Source of the DNA: Streptomyces sp. WAC 01529
GTDB taxonomy: Bacteria; Actinomycetota; Actinomycetes; Streptomycetales; Streptomycetaceae
Assembly: GCF_003945545.1 (NCBI RefSeq)
Contig: NZ_CP029617.1
Coordinates: 3,049,001 to 3,113,000 of the forward strand
Length of the DNA stretch: 64,000 bases
Direction: 5' to 3'
Shown here: piece by piece, positions 8,823-16,573 of the stretch
Layout of the letters: the number at the start of each line of letters is the position of its first letter
Numbering within the stretch: the stretch's first letter is position 1
Translations under genes and position numbers: made by a program
The notes under the pieces: generated by a model
Seen by the model: only the letters and a program-made list of their open reading frames with translations
Told to the model about the DNA's origin: nothing
Database searches by the model: none

Positions 8823-9101
8823 ATGCCTCGTCCCATGCCACGTCCGACCACCGCACAGATCGCCTACGGTTCGGTGACCGTCGTCTTCTCCACCCTCGCC
8901 ATGCTGCTGCTCTCCCGGACCGGTTCGGGAGTCGTCGGTGTCGCGGTGATAGCCGTGGCCGCGCTCGGCCTCGGCTTACTGGTCGCGATGACGGTCCCCG
9001 CGCCCCGACCGTCGGCGCCCCCCATGCCCGCCGCCCCCGAGCGGGTCCCCGCCCAGCGCGCGGTGCTCCCCGAGCCCGTACGCGAACCGGCGGGCCCGTG
9101 A
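8823..9101 (+). CDS. Small membrane protein with a TTA codon
   Basis: 92 residues. A short basic N-terminus (MPRPMPRPTTAQIAYG) leads into a hydrophobic stretch (about residues 17-58, probably two membrane helices) and a Pro/Ala-rich tail. GAGGACGG lies about 9 nt before the ATG. Codon 52 (8976-8978) is TTA, the rarest Streptomyces leucine codon, read by the bldA tRNA, so expression may be tied to development. The gene ends inside a perfect 15-bp hairpin. I recognise no family; function unknown. Confidence 0.6.
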   Translation: MPRPMPRPTTAQIAYGSVTVVFSTLAMLLLSRTGSGVVGVAVIAVAALGLGLLVAMTVPAPRPSAPPMPAAPERVPAQRAVLPEPVREPAGP

Positions 9102-9118
9102 ATCACGGGCCCGCCGGT
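9086..9118. terminator. 15-bp perfect hairpin, bidirectional terminator
   Basis: The left arm is 9086-9100 (ACCGGCGGGCCCGTG), the loop is AAT, and the right arm is 9104-9118. It lies between convergent genes. The stop codon of the upstream gene (TGA 9099-9101) overlaps the loop, so the last codons double as terminator stem. Confidence 0.75.
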
Positions 9119-9150
9119 CCTGGTGCCGCCACACCAGTCCTCCCTGCGCG

Positions 9151-9840
9151 CTAGACGCTGACCACCACCGTCTTGGCGGCCTTGTCGTGCAGGCCCTGTT
9201 TGTAGGGCTTGTCGAAGAAGCTCCAGCCGCCGCAGATCGCCGTCCAGATGCAGGCGCAGCAGAAGGCGAACGGCAGCCAGAGGACCGCCGCGCGGGCGAG
9301 CGCGGTCTGCATGCCGGGCGTGGCACCGTCGTTGAGGTTCGCGACGCGCAGGCCCAGCCACTTCTTGCCGAGCGTCTGACCCGTCTTGGAGATCATGAAC
9401 GTGTCGTACGCGATGTAGAGCAGGGCGGCCAGCAGGGACTGTCCGAAGGACTTGCCCGTGTTCACCTCGTCCGGGTCCACGTCGTACTCGGACGTGTTGA
9501 ACAGCCAGGACAGCAGCCAGACGACGATGCCGACGAGGATCATGTCGATGATCCTGGCGAGGACGCGCTTGCCGCTGTCGGCGAGCGGGGGCATGCCGGC
9601 GAGGGGGTCCTGCCCGCCGTAGCCGCCGGGTCCGCCGCCGTAGGGCCCACCGCCGTAGGGGTCGCCGCCTCCCCCAGAGGGTCCGCCGCCCGCGCCCGGG
9701 GGCGTGTTCCCGTACGGGGCGCCGCCGCCCGGGGGCGGGGTGTCGTAGGGGGAGCCGCCGCCCGGCGGGGGCTCCTGCGGGGGCTGCTTCTTGAACGGGT
9801 CGTCGTCCGGAGGCGGGTATCGCGGCGGTTCGGTGCTCAT
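9151..9840 (-). CDS. RDD-family membrane protein with Pro/Gly-rich N-terminus
   Basis: 229 residues. The first ~85 are a Pro/Gly-rich cytoplasmic tail with repeated PPGGG and PYGGGPYG units. The rest is an RDD domain: KRVLARIIDMILVGIVVWLLSW carries the Arg-Asp signature, followed by two further membrane segments (QSLLAALLYIAYDTFMI and the C-terminal AAVLWLPFAFCCACIW). GQTLGKKWLGLRVANLNDG is the conserved RDD loop. Function is unclear; RDD proteins elsewhere have been linked to ion transport. It lies beside a second RDD gene. Confidence 0.85.
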   Translation of the reverse strand: MSTEPPRYPPPDDDPFKKQPPQEPPPGGGSPYDTPPPGGGAPYGNTPPGAGGGPSGGGGDPYGGGPYGGGPGGYGGQDPLAGMPPLADSGKRVLARIIDMILVGIVVWLLSWLFNTSEYDVDPDEVNTGKSFGQSLLAALLYIAYDTFMISKTGQTLGKKWLGLRVANLNDGATPGMQTALARAAVLWLPFAFCCACIWTAICGGWSFFDKPYKQGLHDKAAKTVVVSV

Positions 9841-9979
9841 GGCCCGAGTCGACCGCGACGGCCCCGCCTCCGCATCCGGCGAGCGGCTGACCGGGTTACG
9901 CGCGGCCGCGCCTACGCCTCACACCACGGCGTACGTAGGCGCCCTCGTCCCGCCCCGTGAACGACGTACGTACGCACTC

Positions 9980-11584
9980 TCATCCCGCGACGAACGTGCC
10001 CGCCGCCTTGTCGTGCCAGCACTGCCGCCACGGCCTGTCGAAGAGGCACCACAGCACGCCGACGACGCCGACCACCAGGAGCCCCGGCACGCTGTAGACG
10101 AGCCAGCGGCGCAGGGCCGCGCCGAACGTGGGCGTCTCGTGCTCCTCGATGTCCCGTACCTCGATGCCGCACACCTTCTTGCCCAGGGTGCGGCCCCACT
10201 TGGCGGTGGGCAGCGCCTCGTACACGACGCCGAAGAGGAGCAGGACGGCGAGGACGATGCCGAGGTAGCCCGCGGTGGTGGCGTCGAGCAGCCAGACCGT
10301 GGTCTTCTCGCCCGAGAGTTTCGCCGCGTCGATCTTGCTGTCGACGTGGTCGGCGGCCTCGGCGCCGAGCGGCAGGGCCGCGGCTCCGGTGACGGCGACG
10401 AGGCTGACCGTGTCGATCAGCCGCGCCACGAAGCGCCTGCCGAGCCCGGCGGGGCGGGCCGAGGCCTGGGCCCGCGCGGCCGCGAGGAACGGGTCCTCTG
10501 TCACGGGCTTCCACGGCACGACGGGCTGCCCCTCGCCCTGGCCCGGGGCGGCCCCGGCGAGCTGATGCACCTGCTGCGCCCAGGAGGGCGAGCCGCCACC
10601 GGGCCCGGAGGTGAGGGGCGCGGCGCTGGGCTGGGGCTGGTGGGGCTGGCTGGTCTGGTGGGCCTGTTGCGGGTGCTGGGCCTGGTGGGCCTGCTGGGGC
10701 GCAGGGGTTTGTGCAGGGGCGGGTGCCTGTGCGGGGGCGGTCGCCTGGGGCGGTACGGAGGTCTGCGCGGGCGGTGCGGACGCCTGTGCGGGCGCGGACG
10801 CCTGACCTGAGGCCGACGCCTGGCCGGGCACGGAACCCCGACCGGACGCGGGCACCGCCTGTCCGGATCCGGACGCCTGCCCGTGCGTGGACGCCTGCCC
10901 ATGCGCCGACTGTCCGGGCGCCGACCCCTGTGGCGGTACCGAAGGCTGCGGGGCTGCCGTCCGGCCGGACGCCGGGCGGACCGCGCGGAACGCCATGGTG
11001 CCGTCGGCGCCGGGCGAGGGCGTGGGAGTGGACGCGCCCGGGGCCCCGGCCGGGCTCACCGGGCCCTTCGGCCGACGGAACGTCACCGTGCCCTCGCCCG
11101 CCGACGGCACCGGCCCGCCGGGCGTGCCGGGACCGCTCTCGTCCTTCGGCGACTCAGGCGCGGCCGCCCGCTCCGAGGCCCCCGCGCCCTCGCTCGGCAC
11201 GCGCGGGTCCGCCTGGCCCGGGGCGCCCCACGAGATCCGGCGCTCCTGCTCGGCGCCGAGGCCCGCCTGCCTGCCCGCGTCGGCCTGCCAGGCGGAGGCG
11301 GGCTCGGGCCTCGCGCCATGCTGGTCCGGGGCGGCGCCCGCGGCCGGTTCCTCGTCGAAGAAGTGCGGGCCGGTCTCCTCGACGGGAGGCGCCACCGAGG
11401 CACCCGCACCCGCACCCGCGCCGGGCGGCGCCGGGAGGGGTTCGCCGTCGGACGGGGCGGGACGGCTCGTACCGGGCACCCAGGCCGCACCGTTCCAGTA
11501 CCGGACATATCCGGGAATGGACGGATCGGGGTAATAGCCTTCGCGGGGCCTGTCGTCGCCTGGGGCCGGAGTTGGGGCGCTCAT
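9980..11584 (-). CDS. RDD-family protein with DUF2510 and long low-complexity linker
   Basis: 534 residues from the start MSAPTPAPGDD at 11584; the frame extends upstream to 11698 but that part looks non-coding. An N-terminal DUF2510 motif (EGYYPDPSIPGYVRYWNGAAW, residues ~13-33) precedes about 330 residues of Pro/Ala/Gln/Ser-rich disorder. This includes many GQAS/GQAP repeats around residues 200-320. The C-terminal RDD domain begins RRFVARLIDTVSLVAVTGAAAL and contains WGRTLGKKVCGIEVRD. Three to four membrane helices are predicted by eye. The neighbouring RDD gene suggests paralogy. The repetitive linker is the likeliest place for length variation. Confidence 0.82.
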   Translation of the reverse strand: MSAPTPAPGDDRPREGYYPDPSIPGYVRYWNGAAWVPGTSRPAPSDGEPLPAPPGAGAGAGASVAPPVEETGPHFFDEEPAAGAAPDQHGARPEPASAWQADAGRQAGLGAEQERRISWGAPGQADPRVPSEGAGASERAAAPESPKDESGPGTPGGPVPSAGEGTVTFRRPKGPVSPAGAPGASTPTPSPGADGTMAFRAVRPASGRTAAPQPSVPPQGSAPGQSAHGQASTHGQASGSGQAVPASGRGSVPGQASASGQASAPAQASAPPAQTSVPPQATAPAQAPAPAQTPAPQQAHQAQHPQQAHQTSQPHQPQPSAAPLTSGPGGGSPSWAQQVHQLAGAAPGQGEGQPVVPWKPVTEDPFLAAARAQASARPAGLGRRFVARLIDTVSLVAVTGAAALPLGAEAADHVDSKIDAAKLSGEKTTVWLLDATTAGYLGIVLAVLLLFGVVYEALPTAKWGRTLGKKVCGIEVRDIEEHETPTFGAALRRWLVYSVPGLLVVGVVGVLWCLFDRPWRQCWHDKAAGTFVAG

Positions 11585-11850
11585 GTCCGTCGTCCCGTAT
11601 CTGCTCGGGGGTCTTTTGAGGGCTCCACATCTATCAGACCTCCGTGTGCCACCGGGCGGCTCCCGCCCTTCGGACCACTTTCCGGGCACGCTCCCCACAC
11701 TCTCCCCGCGACCCCCACGCCCCCGCCGGTCACCTTTCCGGAGTCGTACGGAGAAAAATCCCCGAACCCGCGTAATGCTCCGGGGATCACGCGCTCTCCA
11801 CTCGTATGGGTCCTCTCCCGGGACCCCGACGAGGAAGGAAGCACACCGAC

Positions 11851-12336
11851 ATGCACTCCGTCGTGGAACGCGAGCTTGAACTCAGGCTGGTCCTCTCGCC
11901 GGAACGGGTCATCCCCGTGCCGGCCCGCCTCACCTACCGCACCGACGATCCCTACGCCGTCCACATCGCCTTCCACATCGGCTCCGAGCACCCCGTGCAC
12001 TGGACGTTCGCCCGCGAGCTGCTGGTCGAGGGGGTGTTCAGGCCGTGCGGTCACGGCGATGTGCGGGTCTGGCCGACGAAGGTGGACGACCGCAGCGTCG
12101 TGCTGATGGCGCTCACCTCGCCGGACGGCGACGCACTCCTCGAAGCACCGGCGGCCGCGGTCTCCGCCTGGCTGGAGCGGACGCTGCGGGTGGTCCCTCC
12201 GGGTTCTGAGTCCGAGCAGCTCGGCATCGACGACGGCCTCGCCGAGCTGCTCGCACCCGCCGCGGGCCGTTTCGGCGCCGACGAGCTGTGGCTGCGCGAC
12301 CCGTGGCCCTCGGACGAGTCCAAGGACGGTGAGTGA
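11851..12336 (+). CDS. ssgG: SsgA-like sporulation regulator (SsgG-like)
   Basis: Member of the SsgA-like proteins (SALPs), found in sporulating actinomycetes, where they control septum site selection and spore wall assembly. The 161-residue protein begins MHSVVERELELRLVLSPE and carries the family core YRTDDPYAVHIAFHIGSEHPVHWTFAREL and GHGDVRVWPT. The start at 11851 has the strong ribosome site GAGGAAGGAAG 7-15 nt upstream; an upstream ATG at 11806 lacks one. The name ssgG rests on gene order resembling SCO2924 next to an FAD-linked oxidase and hppD; paralogue assignment needs alignment. Confidence 0.8.
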   Translation: MHSVVERELELRLVLSPERVIPVPARLTYRTDDPYAVHIAFHIGSEHPVHWTFARELLVEGVFRPCGHGDVRVWPTKVDDRSVVLMALTSPDGDALLEAPAAAVSAWLERTLRVVPPGSESEQLGIDDGLAELLAPAAGRFGADELWLRDPWPSDESKDGE

Positions 12337-12385
12337 GCTCCGCCGCCACGGGGGCGTCAGCGGGGACGGGACAGCACGGGAGACG

Positions 12386-13756
12386 TCAGAACAGCTTGCC
12401 CGGGTTGAGGAGCGAGTGCGGGTCGAAGGCCGCCTTCACGGCCCGCTGCATCTCCACCCCCACCGGGCCGATCTCGCGTGCCAGCCACTCCTTCTTCAGG
12501 ACCCCGACGCCGTGCTCGCCGGTGATGGTGCCGCCGAGTTCGAGGCCGAGGGCCATGATCTCGTCGAAGGAGTCGCGGGCGCGCCGGGCCTCGTCGGGGT
12601 CGGCCGCGTCGAAGCAGACGGTCGGATGCGTGTTGCCGTCGCCCGCGTGCGCGCAGACCCCGATGGTCAGCCCGTACTTCTCGGCGACGCGCTCGACCCC
12701 GTCGAGCATCTCCGCGAGCTTCGAGCGCGGCACGCACACGTCGTCGATCATCGTGGTGCCCTTGACCGCTTCGAGCGCGGTGAGGGACAACCGCCTCGCC
12801 TGGAGCAGGAGTTCGGACTCGGCGGCGTCCTCGGCCGGGACCACCTGGGTGGCGCCCGCGGCCTCGCAGAGCGCGCCGACGGCGGCGAGGTCGGAGACCG
12901 GGTCGGGGGTGTCGAAGGCGGCGAGCAGCAGGGCCTCGGTGGTCTCGGGCAGACCCATGTGCGCGAGCGCGTTCACGGCCTTCACGGTCGTACGGTCCAT
13001 CAGTTCGAGCAGCGACGGGACGTGACCGCCCTCCATGATCTTGCATACGGCGTCGCAGGCGGCCTTGGTGGAGGCGAACTCGGCTGCCAGCACGAGCTGT
13101 TGGGGCGGCTTGGGCCGCAGCGCGAGGACGGCGCGCACGACGATGCCGAGGCTGCCCTCGGAGCCGACGAACAGGCGCGTGAGGTCATACCCCGCGACGC
13201 CCTTGGCCGTGCGCCGGCCGGTGCTCATGAGCCGCCCGTCGGCGAGGACGACGTCGAGCCCGAGCACGTACTCCGCGGTGACCCCGTACTTCACGCAGCA
13301 CAGCCCGCCGGAGGCGGTGCCGATGTTCCCGCCGATGGTGCACATCTCCCAACTGGAGGGATCCGGCGGGTAGTACAGGCCGTGTTCGCCCACCGCACGG
13401 GAGAGCACGGCGTTGACCACGCCCGGCTCGACGACCGCGATCCGGTCGACGGGGCTGATCTCCAGGATGCGGTCCATCTTGACGAGGGAGAGCACGACCC
13501 AGCCCTCGCCGGCGTTGGCGGCGCCGGACAGGCCCGTGCGGGCACCCTGCGGCACGACGGGGACGCGCAGCTCGGTGGCGGTGCGCATGACGTGCTGGAC
13601 CTGCTCGACGGTGCGGGGCAGCACCACGACGGCGGGGGTCCCCGCCTCGCAGAAGCTCGCCATGTCGTGGGAGTACGCGGACGTGACGTCCGGATCCGTG
13701 AGGACCGCCTCGGCGGGGAGACCCTCCCGGAGGAGTGCGATGAGGGTGCGGCTCAT
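12386..13756 (-). CDS. FAD-linked oxidase, GlcD/D-lactate dehydrogenase type
   Basis: Cytosolic flavoprotein of the VAO/FAD_binding_4 superfamily, 456 residues from MSRTLIALLREGLPA. The FAD-binding region runs from VVVLPRTVEQVQHVM through VPVVPQGARTGLSGAANAGEG to CTIGGNIGTASGGLCCVKYG. The C-terminal FAD-oxidase half ends with the conserved CAHAGDGNTHPTV and TGEHGVGVLKKEWL, as in glycolate and D-lactate oxidases. The physiological 2-hydroxy acid cannot be assigned. A start at 13783 would add nine residues; 13756 matches family length better. It stands alone, convergent with ssgG. Confidence 0.88.
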   Translation of the reverse strand: MSRTLIALLREGLPAEAVLTDPDVTSAYSHDMASFCEAGTPAVVVLPRTVEQVQHVMRTATELRVPVVPQGARTGLSGAANAGEGWVVLSLVKMDRILEISPVDRIAVVEPGVVNAVLSRAVGEHGLYYPPDPSSWEMCTIGGNIGTASGGLCCVKYGVTAEYVLGLDVVLADGRLMSTGRRTAKGVAGYDLTRLFVGSEGSLGIVVRAVLALRPKPPQQLVLAAEFASTKAACDAVCKIMEGGHVPSLLELMDRTTVKAVNALAHMGLPETTEALLLAAFDTPDPVSDLAAVGALCEAAGATQVVPAEDAAESELLLQARRLSLTALEAVKGTTMIDDVCVPRSKLAEMLDGVERVAEKYGLTIGVCAHAGDGNTHPTVCFDAADPDEARRARDSFDEIMALGLELGGTITGEHGVGVLKKEWLAREIGPVGVEMQRAVKAAFDPHSLLNPGKLF

Positions 13757-13854
13757 GATCACAGCCTCGCACCCGGGGGCCATCGGTGTGAACCCGTGTG
13801 CGACGCCGGGGCCGTGCCGGGATGTGCTCTTCGTATTGACGCACAGTGATCGGC

Positions 13855-15432
13855 ATGAAGCGTTACAGGTCCTACGCGAAGTCCTACGGGCCCCTCATGG
13901 GGTCCTACGGGTCCCCGATGGGGCCTTACAAGTCCCCCATGAGGGGTTCGGTGAGGCGGGCGCTGATCGCCTCCGTGGTGGGGGCCGCGGTGGCCGGTGC
14001 CGCGTATGTGCTGGTGCCGATGGACCGCGGGGACGGAAGGCCGCCCGCGCTCGGGCCCGCGGGGCGCGCGAGGGTGGCCGTGGGGGCGGGGGCGCCCGCG
14101 GCGCTGCCGGATCTGGCGGCGCTGATCGGGGAGCGTGAGGCGCATCTGCGGGCACACCCCGGCGACGACCACTCCTGGGCGGTGCTCGGCTCGGCGTATG
14201 TGGCGCGGGGCACCCGCACCGCCGACTTCGCGTACTACCCGAAGGCCGAGCAGGCGCTGCGCACGTCGCTCAGGGCCAGGCCCCAGGGCAACCCGGAGGC
14301 CCTGACGGGGCTCGCCACCCTGGCGAACGCCCGGCACGACTTCCGGGCGGCCCGCACGTGGGGCGAGCAGGCGGTCCGGCAGGCGCCGAAGCGGTGGACG
14401 GCGTATCCCGCGCTGATCGACGCCTATACCGGGCTGGGGGACGCCAAGGGTGTCGGCAGGGCCCTGGAGTCCTTGCAGAAGCTCGGCTCGGGCCCGGCGG
14501 TCAAGGCGCGTACGGGGCAGGTGTACCGCGACCGCGGCTGGCGCGAGGACGCCAACGCCGCGCTCACCGACGCGGCGGCGCTCGCGGAGGCCCCCGCGGA
14601 GAAGGCCGCGTATCTGCACCGCGTCGGGGAGCTGGCGTGGGAGCGCGGCGAACCGGCCCTGGCGCTGCGCTACTACGAGGCGGCGCTCGCCGCCGACCCC
14701 GACCACCACGCCTCGCTCGCGGGCAAGGGCCGCGCGCTCGCCGCCCTCGGCCGCACCTCGGAGGCGCTGCACAACTACCGCACGGCGCTCACCCGACAGC
14801 CGCTTCCCGAGTACGCCCTCGAACTGGGCGAGCTGTACGAGTCGCTGAATCTGCGGCCGGCCGCGCGCGCCCAGTACGACGTGCTGCGGGCCCGGGTGCG
14901 GCAGGAGGGCGGGGGCGGGGTCAACAACGAACGTGTCCTCGGCCTCTTCGAGGCGGACCACGGCGATCCGGAGGCGGCGGTGGAGCGCCTTGAGGCGGAG
15001 TACAAGCGGCACGGCAATCCGCAGACGGCGGACGCGCTGGGCTGGGCGCTGCATCTGTCCGGGGACGGCGAGGCGGGCCTGAAGCTCGTGACGAAGGCGA
15101 TGAAGGACGGCCCGCGCAGCGCGCTGTTCGCCTATCACCGCGGGGAGATCGAGCGGCAGCTCGGCTGGTACGGGGCGGCGCGGCGGCACATCGGGGAGGC
15201 CCTGCGGATCAACCCGTACTTCTCGCCGCTCGCCGTGCCCGCGGCGAAGGAGGCGCTGGAGGCGCTGGGCGAGCCGCCGGAGGGCGGGCCCGCGCAGGTC
15301 TACGCGCCGGTGGAGCCCGCCCCGGCCCCGCCGGTCACGCGGCAGACGGGTCCGCGCCAGGTGTCCCCGCGCGGCTACTCCTACCGTCAGGCCTCACCGC
15401 GCCCGTCGCGCACAGCGTCATCGGGGAGCTGA
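13855..15432 (+). CDS. TPR-repeat membrane-anchored protein (start uncertain)
   Basis: A hydrophobic segment (ALIASVVGAAVAGAAYVLV) near residue 35-55 anchors a long, mostly periplasmic/extracellular helical region. This has at least six TPR-like repeats (for example HSWAVLGSAYVARG, EALTGLATLANARHDFRAA, ASLAGKGRALAALGRTSEALHNYRTAL). The ATG at 13855 and GTG at 13846 have no ribosome site. The first ~30 residues derive from repeated CCCCtcatGGGG-like palindromes, so GTG 13951 (VRRALIAS), preceded by GAGGGG, may be the true start. A role as a scaffold for protein complexes is inferred from TPRs only. The end overlaps the convergent marR gene by 15 nt. Confidence 0.75.
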   Translation: MKRYRSYAKSYGPLMGSYGSPMGPYKSPMRGSVRRALIASVVGAAVAGAAYVLVPMDRGDGRPPALGPAGRARVAVGAGAPAALPDLAALIGEREAHLRAHPGDDHSWAVLGSAYVARGTRTADFAYYPKAEQALRTSLRARPQGNPEALTGLATLANARHDFRAARTWGEQAVRQAPKRWTAYPALIDAYTGLGDAKGVGRALESLQKLGSGPAVKARTGQVYRDRGWREDANAALTDAAALAEAPAEKAAYLHRVGELAWERGEPALALRYYEAALAADPDHHASLAGKGRALAALGRTSEALHNYRTALTRQPLPEYALELGELYESLNLRPAARAQYDVLRARVRQEGGGGVNNERVLGLFEADHGDPEAAVERLEAEYKRHGNPQTADALGWALHLSGDGEAGLKLVTKAMKDGPRSALFAYHRGEIERQLGWYGAARRHIGEALRINPYFSPLAVPAAKEALEALGEPPEGGPAQVYAPVEPAPAPPVTRQTGPRQVSPRGYSYRQASPRPSRTASSGS

Positions 15433-15921
15433 GCCGGGGGCGGGGGTCGAGTCCGGGGCCGGGGTCGAGTCCGGGGCGGGGGCCGAGTCCGGGGCGGGGG
15501 CCGGGCCCCATGGGGTCTCCAGGGCCTTGCGCAGGGCGGCGGCCAGCTCCTCGCCGATGCGTTCGGTGAGGTGCCGTTCCAGGCGGGCGATGGCGGCCTG
15601 GGCCTGGCGGTGCGCCCGCTCACCCTCGCCGGTGCGCCGGATGAGGCGCTGCCGGGCGGAGGCGGGGTCGGGGACCTGTTCGAGGATCCCGGCGGCGACC
15701 AGGCCGTGCACGGCCTGGTGCGCGGTCTGCCGGGTGACGCCCATGCGCCGCGCCAGCTCGGAGACCGTGGTGCCCCCCTCGTCCAGTACGGAGCAGAGCT
15801 GCACCTGCGTCGGGGAGACCGGGGCCGCCCCGGCGGCGGCCATGGCGGCGGAGAGCCCTTCCTCGAACCAGCGGCGGGCCTCGCCGAGGAGCTGGGGCAG
15901 GTCACGCGGCTGGGACGGCAT
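15418..15921 (-). CDS. MarR-family regulator of the quercetinase module
   Basis: 167 residues with a winged helix-turn-helix: VQLCSVLDEGGTTVSELARRMGVTRQTAHQAVHGLVAAGILEQ at about residues 40-85. A dimerisation helix (GERAHRQAQAAIARLERHLTERIGEEL) follows. The C-terminal tail is four PAPDS/T units encoded by a tandem DNA repeat (about 15433-15500), probably dispensable. It is divergent from queD, with a perfect ATGTCAGG palindrome between them, so autoregulation and repression of queD relieved by a phenolic ligand is a reasonable inference. Confidence 0.88.
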   Translation of the reverse strand: MPSQPRDLPQLLGEARRWFEEGLSAAMAAAGAAPVSPTQVQLCSVLDEGGTTVSELARRMGVTRQTAHQAVHGLVAAGILEQVPDPASARQRLIRRTGEGERAHRQAQAAIARLERHLTERIGEELAAALRKALETPWGPAPAPDSAPAPDSTPAPDSTPAPGSAPR

Positions 15922-15970
15922 GTTTCCTCACTGATGTTCCCGGGACCGGCTTGCTCACCGGCACTCTTTG

Positions 15971-15989
15971 ATGTCAGGCTACCTGACAT
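15971..15989. promoter_or_regulatory. MarR operator between marR and queD
   Basis: ATGTCAGG-CTA-CCTGACAT, a perfect 8+3+8 palindrome of 19 bp in the 94-bp divergent region. It is 27 nt before the queD ATG and 50 nt from the marR start. The size and symmetry are typical of MarR dimers. Confidence 0.75.
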
Positions 15990-16015
15990 TCCCGATTCGC
16001 CGAGGAGCAGCACCC

Positions 16016-16573
16016 ATGACCATCGAGTACGCCACGCGCTACCGCCCCGCCTCCCGCATCCCCGCGGACCCGGGCAAGCCCTACTTCATCGAGAAGGGCG
16101 AGGGGGACCGCGCCCATCTCTTCGGCGACCTGGTCACCGTCTACGCGGGCGGCGAGCAGACCGAGAACACCTTCAACTTCTTCACCGTGGAGGGCCCCAA
16201 GGGCGACCTCATCCCCGCCCACATGCACGCCGACACCCACGAGGTCTTCTACGTCACCCAGGGCGCCGTCCGCCTCTTCGTCGAGGACACCGAGGGCGAA
16301 CAGCAGGAGAAGCTGCTCACCCCGGGCGACTTCGGCTTCGTACCGAAGAACTGCACGCACGCCTACCGCATGGAGCGCCACCACAGCCAGGTCGTCGGCG
16401 TCGCCGCGGGCCCCGGCGGCACCTTCGAGCGGTTCTTCGAGAACCTCGGCGCGCCCACGCAGCAGCACGGCCTGCCCCACCGGCCGCTCGTCCCCGAGCC
16501 CCACAAGTGGACAACCGTCCCCGAGCAGTACGACGTGAACTTCCTCCCCGACCACCAGTGGCGCACCCGGTGA
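16016..16573 (+). CDS. queD: Quercetin 2,3-dioxygenase, monocupin QueD type
   Basis: Cupin dioxygenase that opens the heterocyclic ring of quercetin, giving carbon monoxide and the depside 2-protocatechuoylphloroglucinol carboxylate. The 185-residue protein closely resembles my recollection of the characterised nickel/cobalt QueD of Streptomyces sp. FLA. All four metal ligands occur at the same numbering: H69 and H71 in PAHMHADTHE, E76, and H115 in PKNCTHAYRM. Start MTIEYATRYR at 16016 has CGAGGAG 8 nt upstream; the in-frame ATG at 15968 overlaps the operator and is rejected. The stop overlaps the next start (GTGA), so translation of the downstream esterase is coupled. Confidence 0.9.
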   Translation: MTIEYATRYRPASRIPADPGKPYFIEKGEGDRAHLFGDLVTVYAGGEQTENTFNFFTVEGPKGDLIPAHMHADTHEVFYVTQGAVRLFVEDTEGEQQEKLLTPGDFGFVPKNCTHAYRMERHHSQVVGVAAGPGGTFERFFENLGAPTQQHGLPHRPLVPEPHKWTTVPEQYDVNFLPDHQWRTR

